DNA of 64,000 nt from Methylococcaceae bacterium (GTDB lineage Bacteria; Pseudomonadota; Gammaproteobacteria; Methylococcales; Methylomonadaceae). Below are positions 58,001 to 64,000 of this stretch, one piece after another (within the stretch, counting starts at the first letter, position 1; each line of letters starts with the position of its first letter). The stretch spans positions 31,861 to 95,860 of the forward strand of contig JAKIUK010000004.1 in NCBI GenBank assembly GCA_021647585.1, written 5' to 3'. The notes beneath the pieces were generated by a model. That model was not told the origin of the DNA, did not search any database, and saw only the letters and a list, made by a program, of their open reading frames with translations. A program made the position numbers and the translations under genes.

Positions 58001-59641
58001 ATGAAAGCCAGTGACTTATTTGTAAAATGTTTAGAAAATGAAGGCGTCAAATACATTTTTGGAGTTCCAGGTGAAGAAAACCTGGATTTCCTGGAATCAT
58101 TACGACACTCCAGTATTAAATTAATTTTAACACGACATGAACAACCTGCAGGCTTTATGGCTGCAACCATTGGCCGATTAACTGGGCGCCCCGGTGTTTG
58201 TTTATCAACTCTTGGACCGGGAGCAACTAATTTTTTCACTCCTGCCGCCTATGCACAACTAGGTGCCATGCCTATGTGTATGATTACAGGTCAAAAACCA
58301 ATTCACTCCAGTAAACAAGGCCATTTTCAGATCATCGACACAGTTGATATGATGAGACCGATCACCAAATTTACTAAACAATTGGTAAAAGGTGACCGTA
58401 TCCCTTCAATTATCCGTGAAGCATTTAAAGTTGCCAGCGAAGAACGACCAGGCGCTGTACATCTGGAATTGCCTGAAGATGTAGCAGCCGAAACCACCAG
58501 TCATTTACCTGTTCCTTGCTATCCAGTTCGACGTGCTGATGCTAATGAAAAAGCGGTTGATATGGCTATTTCTTATATCAAAAAATCTCAGTATCCTTTA
58601 ATTCTCATTGGCGCTGGTGCCAATCGTAAGCTCATAGCAAAACACTTAATCGGCTTAATTGAAAAAACAGGTATTCCATTCTTTAATACCCAGATGGGAA
58701 AAGGTGTCGTCTCAGAGGACCATCCTTTATTTCTTGGCACAGCTGCCCTATCCGATAATGATTACCTGCATTGTGCAATAGAAAGAGCCGATTTGATTAT
58801 TAATATTGGTCACGACGTTGTTGAAAAACCACCTTTCTTTATGACTCCAGGCGGTTTTAAAGTAATACATATCAATTTTGTTGCTTCGGAAATAGATGAA
58901 ATCTATTTTCCACAACTGGATGTGGTTGGTGATATTGCCAATGCTCTCTGGCAAATAACAAATCGCATTATAACGGCTTCTCATTGGGATTTTTCTTACT
59001 TTATGAAGGTCAAACAGCATGTCGATGAAAAACTGCTAGAACGTGCAAATGACGATAGTTTCCCTGTGTTGCCACAACGTATCGTTAGTGATGTCCGTGC
59101 ATCATTAGCTACAGATGATATTATTGCATTGGATAATGGTGTTTATAAAGTATGGTTTGCCCGTAATTATCGCGCACTTGCACCCAACACTATCCTATTG
59201 GACAATGCTTTAGCTACCATGGGCGCAGGTTTTCCATCGGCAATGGCTGCAAAAATGGTTTATCCAGAACGTAAAGTTGTTGCTATTTGTGGCGATGGCG
59301 GATTTATGATGAACAGTCATGAAGTCGAAACCGCCGTAAGGTTAAAACTGGATATTACCATTCTAATATTAAACGACAGCGCTTATGGCATGATTAAATG
59401 GAAACAGGAAGGAATGGGCTTTAACGACTTTGGCCTGGATTTTGGTAATCCGGATTTTGTTAAATATGCCGAAGCTTATGGTGCAAATGGCTACAGAGTT
59501 GAAAGCACTGAACAGCTTAAACCGTTACTAATTCGTTGTACTACCACACCTGGAGTACACATTATTGATTGTCCAGTAGATTATTCAGAAAACGCTAAAG
59601 TTTTAACTAAAGAATTATTTGAAAAAGCCTGCATTATTTAA
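58001..59641 (+). CDS. Acetolactate synthase-like ThDP enzyme (single-subunit)
   Basis: The catalytic Glu sits in RHEQPAGFMAATIGRLTG, with GVPGEENLDF before it. The ThDP/Mg motif is AICGDGGFMMNSHEVETAVR, ending LNDSAYGMIKWKQEG. LSTLGPGATN and the FAD-type middle domain are as in AHAS family proteins. No small regulatory subunit gene is adjacent, so a catabolic AlsS-like or related acetolactate synthase is more likely than anabolic IlvB. The partner is an aldehyde dehydrogenase 15 nt downstream, which hints at a decarboxylation-oxidation pair. Confidence 0.85.
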   Translation: MKASDLFVKCLENEGVKYIFGVPGEENLDFLESLRHSSIKLILTRHEQPAGFMAATIGRLTGRPGVCLSTLGPGATNFFTPAAYAQLGAMPMCMITGQKPIHSSKQGHFQIIDTVDMMRPITKFTKQLVKGDRIPSIIREAFKVASEERPGAVHLELPEDVAAETTSHLPVPCYPVRRADANEKAVDMAISYIKKSQYPLILIGAGANRKLIAKHLIGLIEKTGIPFFNTQMGKGVVSEDHPLFLGTAALSDNDYLHCAIERADLIINIGHDVVEKPPFFMTPGGFKVIHINFVASEIDEIYFPQLDVVGDIANALWQITNRIITASHWDFSYFMKVKQHVDEKLLERANDDSFPVLPQRIVSDVRASLATDDIIALDNGVYKVWFARNYRALAPNTILLDNALATMGAGFPSAMAAKMVYPERKVVAICGDGGFMMNSHEVETAVRLKLDITILILNDSAYGMIKWKQEGMGFNDFGLDFGNPDFVKYAEAYGANGYRVESTEQLKPLLIRCTTTPGVHIIDCPVDYSENAKVLTKELFEKACII

Positions 59642-59656
59642 CCGAAACCAGAAAAT

Positions 59657-61111
59657 ATGAATACCGCACAAACATCAGAGATACCTCACTTTCCTATCTA
59701 TGTAGGTGGTGAATTTAAAACGACTGAACAGCCAGTAAAAATAATCAGTTCCTACTCAAACCTGTGTGTATTTCAAACTTGTTTAGGTGGGCAAGCCGAA
59801 TTTGAACAAGCAGTTCAAGCAGCCTGTGCTGTTCAAACTACAATGCGTGATTTACCCATTTTTCAACGTGCACAAATTTTAATGAAAATCGCTGATTTAT
59901 TGCGTAGTGAACGTGAAAAAATGGGCCTGATTATTTCGCTGGAAGCTTCAAAACCCCTTAAAACAGCATTGGCTGAAGTAGATCGATCAATACAAACTTT
60001 CATAATTTCTGCCGAAGAATGTAAACGTTTGCCGGGTGAGGTCATGAGCATAGACTGGATAGAAGCTGGCGCAAATAAAGATGCTATCGTAAAATATTTT
60101 CCTGTTGGCGTTGTTGCAGGTATAGCCCCGTTCAATTTCCCACTCAATCTGGTTTCTCACAAAGTTGCACCTGCTATTGCTGCAGGCTGCCCCATTATTC
60201 TAAAACCAGCATCAAAAACACCGATTGCGTCTTTGTTTCTGGCACAGCTTATAGATCAGACCAGTCTACCAAAAGGTGCATTTTCTGTTTTACCCATGAA
60301 TAGAAAAACGGGCAATCAACTGGTTACTGACCCACGCTTGAATCTACTCAGTTTTACTGGCTCACCAGACATCGGCTGGGAAATGAAAAAGAATGCGGGT
60401 AAGAAAAAAGTAATTCTTGAACTAGGTGGAAATGCCGGTTTGATTGTAGAACAAGATGCCAATATTGAACGTGCTGCTAGCAAAGCCGTAACTGGAGCCT
60501 TTGCTTATGCCGGCCAAACCTGTATCCATACACAACGTATTTATGTCCATAATGATTGCTTTAACAAATTTCTTGATTTATTTAAGCAGGGTTTATCAAC
60601 TTTGAAAATTGGAGCACCAGAAGACCCAGAAACTGACTTCTCAGCCATGATTGATGAAAAAAATGCCATGCGCATTGAAGCCTGGGTCAATGAAGCCGTT
60701 TCAGCAGGTGCTGAGGTCATTGCCGGTGGCACACGTAAAGGAAATATCTATTCCCCAACCATATTAACCAATACCCGACAAGAGATGAAAGTCTGTAGCC
60801 TTGAAGCTTTTGCTCCTATCGTAATTATCGAAAAATTCACCAATTTCAAACAAACTATTAGTGCTATTAATGATTCAGACTTTGGCCTACAGACAGGTAT
60901 TTTTACCCACGATAATCGAAAAATACACTATGCTTTCCAAAACCTTGATGTAGGAGGCATTATCATTAATGATGTCCCTACATTCCGTGCTGATCATATG
61001 CCTTATGGTGGAGTGAAAGATTCGGGCTTAGGCAGAGAAGGACCTAAATACGCTATACACGATATGTTGGAAGCGAAAGTATTGGTTACAGACCATACGG
61101 ACTGTCTTTAG
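59657..61111 (+). CDS. NAD(P)-dependent aldehyde dehydrogenase
   Basis: This is a full-length ALDH. The glutamate is in ILELGGNAGLIVE, the nucleophile in AYAGQTCIHTQRIYV (Cys), and the cofactor loop FTGSPDIGWEMKKNAGKKK. IAPFNFPLNLVSHKVAPAIA is also typical. It is co-transcribed with the ThDP enzyme (15 nt apart). The substrate aldehyde is not evident; lactaldehyde, glyceraldehyde and phosphonoacetaldehyde dehydrogenases look alike. The HCxxE-type neighbourhood is intact. Confidence 0.88.
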   Translation: MNTAQTSEIPHFPIYVGGEFKTTEQPVKIISSYSNLCVFQTCLGGQAEFEQAVQAACAVQTTMRDLPIFQRAQILMKIADLLRSEREKMGLIISLEASKPLKTALAEVDRSIQTFIISAEECKRLPGEVMSIDWIEAGANKDAIVKYFPVGVVAGIAPFNFPLNLVSHKVAPAIAAGCPIILKPASKTPIASLFLAQLIDQTSLPKGAFSVLPMNRKTGNQLVTDPRLNLLSFTGSPDIGWEMKKNAGKKKVILELGGNAGLIVEQDANIERAASKAVTGAFAYAGQTCIHTQRIYVHNDCFNKFLDLFKQGLSTLKIGAPEDPETDFSAMIDEKNAMRIEAWVNEAVSAGAEVIAGGTRKGNIYSPTILTNTRQEMKVCSLEAFAPIVIIEKFTNFKQTISAINDSDFGLQTGIFTHDNRKIHYAFQNLDVGGIIINDVPTFRADHMPYGGVKDSGLGREGPKYAIHDMLEAKVLVTDHTDCL

Positions 61112-61131
61112 TGTCATAATTAATTAGATTA

Positions 61132-61161
61132 AAGTTGCCTAGGATTACTATCAGGCAACTT
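61132..61161. terminator. Bidirectional terminator between the aldehyde dehydrogenase and sthA
   Basis: AAGTTGCCT (61132-61140) and AGGCAACTT (61153-61161) make a perfect 9-bp stem with a 12-nt loop. It lies exactly between the convergent stops. T-tracts are modest on both strands. Confidence 0.65.
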
Positions 61162-61172
61162 GTTCTACAGCA

Positions 61173-62567
61173 TTAAGGTCGTTTATCTAAAATCTCCAGA
61201 GCAGCAATACGATAAGCTTCGGCAAGTGTTGGAAAATTAAAAGTACTGGAAACAAAGATATCGACCTCAGCATTACAGAGCATGGCCATTTGACCAATAT
61301 GCACGACTTCCGTCGAGCCTTCACCGACTATCATCACACCCAGAATTTTTTTCCCTTCAGTATCAGCAACAATTTTAAGCATGCCTTCAGTATTACCTGA
61401 AATATGCCCCCTTGCCACTTCTGAAAAGCTGGCATTTCCTACGATTACCTCTCCATACTGTTCTCTTGCCTGTTTTTCTGTCAGCCCGATAGACGATAAC
61501 TCTGGAATGGCATAGATACCTATAGGAATAAACTGGCTCATATCCCCTACTTCTATTTCCAGGGCATTGCAGGCCGCACGACGACCTTGTTCCATGGATG
61601 TTGTAGCTAATGAAGGAGGACCAATAATATCTCCGGCAGCGAAAATATTGGGTACAGCCGTTCTTAGTTGTTCATCTACAGCTATAATCCCCCGATCGCT
61701 CAAAGACAAGCCAACATTTTCAATGTCCAGATTTTGTACATTGGCAATTCTCCCTGCTGCACACAGTAATTTTTGGCTACGTACCACCGTACCATTTTTA
61801 CACTCGGTAACCACCTCACTTACATCATCCCAATAGACCTTTTCAACATCGTGGTTACCTAACCAGGTACCTCCCATCGCTTCAAATGCCTTTACAAATG
61901 TTTCAGTCATATCAACGTCTAAGAACCCTAACGGGTAAGGATAGCGATCAATCATGGTAACTTTAACACCCAGGGCCTGAAATATAGTGGCATATTCACT
62001 GGCAATAACCCCACCGCCCAATACTGTCAGACTAGCAGGAAGATATAACATTGATAAAATTGAATCACTGTCGAGAATATGCTCATGGTCTATCGGAATA
62101 TTATCTGGTGTTCTTGGAAAAGACCCCGTTGCAATAATAATATTTTTGCAACGAAACGCTTTGACTTCACCACCAACCTTGGTGATTTTAATAGTTTCAG
62201 TATCAACAAAACTAGCACGTCCGTGAATACGCTCAACATTTTCTCTATCGACCTGTGAACGCATATAAATATCGTGTGCTTTTAATACTTCATCTAAACG
62301 GTTTACCAAAGTTGACATCTCTGCATTCTCACTTAAAGTAAAATCTGCCAGCGCCGCATTTTGCCGCATATGTTTAACTCTAAGGGCATTTTCACGTAAG
62401 GTTTTGGATGGGATAGTGCCACGGTGCACACAAGCGCCACCAAATAATTTATCCCGCTCAACAATGGCTACTCGTTGACCCAACTTTGCCGCTTGAATTG
62501 CAGATTTTTGTCCCGCCGGACCACTGCCAATAACCATGACATCATAATCGTAGGATGAATTATTCAT
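61173..62567 (-). CDS. sthA: Soluble pyridine nucleotide transhydrogenase SthA (UdhA)
   Basis: SthA transfers hydride between NADPH and NAD+ and balances the two pools. The FAD motif is DVMVIGSGPAGQKSAIQAAK, followed by GGACVHRGTIPSKTLRENAL, in which the second Cys of the disulfide reductase pair is replaced by Thr, as in SthA. The NAD motif is LTVLGGGVIASEYATIF, and GIYAIPELSSIGLTEKQARE is typical. The length of 464 residues is normal. The end overlaps the HDOD gene by 4 nt. Confidence 0.93.
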   Translation of the reverse strand: MNNSSYDYDVMVIGSGPAGQKSAIQAAKLGQRVAIVERDKLFGGACVHRGTIPSKTLRENALRVKHMRQNAALADFTLSENAEMSTLVNRLDEVLKAHDIYMRSQVDRENVERIHGRASFVDTETIKITKVGGEVKAFRCKNIIIATGSFPRTPDNIPIDHEHILDSDSILSMLYLPASLTVLGGGVIASEYATIFQALGVKVTMIDRYPYPLGFLDVDMTETFVKAFEAMGGTWLGNHDVEKVYWDDVSEVVTECKNGTVVRSQKLLCAAGRIANVQNLDIENVGLSLSDRGIIAVDEQLRTAVPNIFAAGDIIGPPSLATTSMEQGRRAACNALEIEVGDMSQFIPIGIYAIPELSSIGLTEKQAREQYGEVIVGNASFSEVARGHISGNTEGMLKIVADTEGKKILGVMIVGEGSTEVVHIGQMAMLCNAEVDIFVSSTFNFPTLAEAYRIAALEILDKRP

Positions 62568-63427
62568 GATGATAAGCCCTCCAGCCGACCTTTGACATTT
62601 TCTGTTTGCTGTAATATTTTCTCGACTTCATCCTGATACAGATTCAATGTGCTTAATACAGGAATCGTCAATAAGGTTTCCTTGCCTATAACTTCAGGGG
62701 TCAACATATGAGTGGCAAACTGTACACCTGCATTAACCAGAGCAGCATGAGTTGCCGCAGTTGGTGCATTGTCATAGTCATCACAAAAATTCACTGCCTC
62801 AATGACCATTAAGGGCATTTTCCAGGAACTAATAACAGTGTCTGAAACTTGCTTTGCGTATAATTGTTCCAAATACAATGTCTCCGACTCAGATAATTCG
62901 AGTTTCTGCTGCTTTGCTAAGTCCAGAATTGATTGCAATATCGCAGGACGACCAATGGAATGAAGTAATCCCGCTAAAAAAGCAACTTCGACATTTGTTC
63001 GACAATGCCGGGCAATTTCTTTTGCCCATAATGCAGTAGATAAAGCATGTCTCCAGATATCATTAACATAATCTTCATAGCCCGGTGTATTAAAGAATTT
63101 AGCGCCAATTGAAGCGGATAAAGCAATTTCACTAATCATTCCCATCCCCAGGCGAGAAATAGCCTGTTGTAATGACACCAAATTAGCCAGTGGTGTATAA
63201 GCTACAGAATTTGCAATTCGCATAACATGACCAGCTAAGGATTGATCACTTTGAATTAATTGGGCCATTTTACTGGCATCAGATTCGGGATCTTGAGCTA
63301 GTATTAATGCTTTATTAGCGACTTCCGGTAGCATAGGTATATCAATACCATTACTGTTAATCAGTTGTTCCAGCGGTTCAACCAATAATTGTGACTGATT
63401 GCTAAAACTTTCTTCATCTAAACTCAT
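62564..63427 (-). CDS. HDOD-domain signalling protein
   Basis: The protein has the HDOD fold, a degenerate HD hydrolase domain found in regulatory proteins. IPMLPEVANKALILAQDPES, MAQLIQSDQSLAGHVMRIAN and ISRLGMGMISEIALSASIGA form the first half. ALSTALWAKEIARHCRTNVE and AFLAGLLHSIGRPAILQSIL replace the HD motif by HS. No output domain is attached. It probably acts through protein contacts. It is transcribed with sthA, with which it overlaps. Confidence 0.85.
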   Translation of the reverse strand: MSLDEESFSNQSQLLVEPLEQLINSNGIDIPMLPEVANKALILAQDPESDASKMAQLIQSDQSLAGHVMRIANSVAYTPLANLVSLQQAISRLGMGMISEIALSASIGAKFFNTPGYEDYVNDIWRHALSTALWAKEIARHCRTNVEVAFLAGLLHSIGRPAILQSILDLAKQQKLELSESETLYLEQLYAKQVSDTVISSWKMPLMVIEAVNFCDDYDNAPTAATHAALVNAGVQFATHMLTPEVIGKETLLTIPVLSTLNLYQDEVEKILQQTENVKGRLEGLSS

Positions 63428-64000
63428 TCTATTACCTGTTGTGATGCTTCATTAAATAAATTTAACGTTTAATATGAGTCTAGCAGAAGCTTTTGGTTGT
63501 TCAACCAGGGTGAAATGCTTTAGCCTAGAAAACTCAGAATGTGTAAAACATTTTCATATATAAATCGTCCAAAAAGTTTTCGCACCTTGATTTAACACAT
63601 ACTACTTTCATTGCACCCAGTGGGAGAAATCTTTATAAATGTAAGCAATAGTTTAATTTTAAGATTCCTCATTTCACTCGGAATGACATATAAATCGTAG
63701 CAAAAGAAAAAGCGGTGACGGGGGAATAAATAACAAGGAATCTATATAAATTCCAGGTCAATCCTACTTTAACCAAGAAAAATCAGTAGATCGCTGAAAA
63801 TTTACAAAAGCTATTGAATGTAGTGGGTAGTCAAAGTTTAATGTGAGTCACCCATTTGGTGGGGGTCAACCGTTCCATGGTTTTGTGAAAAATTTCGACG
63901 AAAAATTCTTCAGAATCACTCTTGATAAGGACTATGGCCATTATCTGTGAGTGATTCTTAGTCTTTGAAATACATGGATAATGGTATGGACCCACGCCAC
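63428..64000. other. 573 bp without a recognised gene
   Basis: The right end of the window holds no convincing frame. It contains a partial dispersed-repeat word AAGATTCCTCATTTCACTCG followed by GAATGACATA, a degraded CCTAGAAA-type end near 63774, and a hairpin GAATCACTC/GAGTGATTC at 63913-63957. These look like remains of repeat elements; a gene could start beyond the window. Confidence 0.5.
63913..63957. repeat. Hairpin near the right window edge
   Basis: GAATCACTC (63913-63921) and GAGTGATTC (63949-63957) are a perfect 9-bp inverted repeat with a further GATAA/TTATC pair inside. No T-tract follows, so I do not call a terminator. It may be part of another element that continues out of the window. 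Confidence 0.35.

Noticed and set aside
61173..62567. Dihydrolipoamide dehydrogenase
   Set aside because: The redox-active CxxxxC is replaced by GGACVHRGTIPSKT, as in soluble transhydrogenase SthA.
1..64000. tRNA and rRNA genes
   Set aside because: Scanning gaps by eye for cloverleaf features (GGTTCGAATCC-type arms) and rRNA segments gave nothing convincing.

Overview
This 64 kb window is chromosomal DNA from an AT-rich gammaproteobacterium; I read the composition by eye and did not compute it. The assignment rests on several typically gammaproteobacterial genes or gene orders: GlrK-QseG-GlrR, the EF-P paralogue EfpL, ubiG-mupP-yciK, yoaA next to tsaB, a YdbH-like AsmA-type protein, SthA, and YajR beside uvrA. 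An affiliation with the methane-oxidising Methylococcales would suit the many small inverted-repeat elements and the copper and nitric-oxide related genes. No diagnostic methane gene is present, so that stays a guess.

Layout. 1-7 kb (minus strand): scpB (cut by the window edge, with a long charged N-terminal extension), scpA, an M50 protease, yciO, tsaB, yoaA, a TPR lipoprotein and a helical protein. 7-13 kb: small lipoprotein and periplasmic genes, a MinD/FlhG-like ATPase whose frame continues past an amber stop, an EAL remnant and several repeats. 12.6-18 kb (plus): rlmA, ubiG, a mupP/gph phosphatase, yciK, sufT and an acyl-CoA dehydrogenase. 18-23.2 kb (minus): a short secondary-metabolism-like cluster with a ketosynthase, a chain-length-factor-like protein, two FAD enzymes with halogenase-type motifs and a lipoprotein.

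23.5-32.5 kb (minus) is the most unusual part. It is an apparent eight-gene operon: an ABC permease and ATPase, a free substrate-binding protein, two substrate-binding domains fused to OmpA-like peptidoglycan-binding domains, a VWA lipoprotein, a membrane coiled-coil protein and a TelA-family protein. 32.8-35.2 kb (plus): a multicopper oxidase and a Met-rich cupredoxin. 35.6-39 kb: a ferredoxin-type reductase and a truncated haemoglobin, divergent from a probable Fe-S regulator, then two small metal-binding proteins. 39.4-43.3 kb (minus) is a second unrecognised gene set: two zinc-ribbon/MORN-like proteins, a multi-pass membrane protein and a possible SPFH-domain coiled-coil protein.

43.4-64 kb: efpL, a VOC protein, yajR, uvrA, an orphan AbrB-type antitoxin, decayed IS5 and pRiA4b-ORF3 remnants, the YdbH-like protein, cysM, glrK-qseG-glrR, a ThDP enzyme with an aldehyde dehydrogenase, sthA and an HDOD protein.

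Across the window there are at least eight kinds of short (about 90-230 bp) inverted-repeat elements. Two kinds have clear target duplications, one site shows three elements nested inside each other, and several elements start or end exactly at a stop codon.
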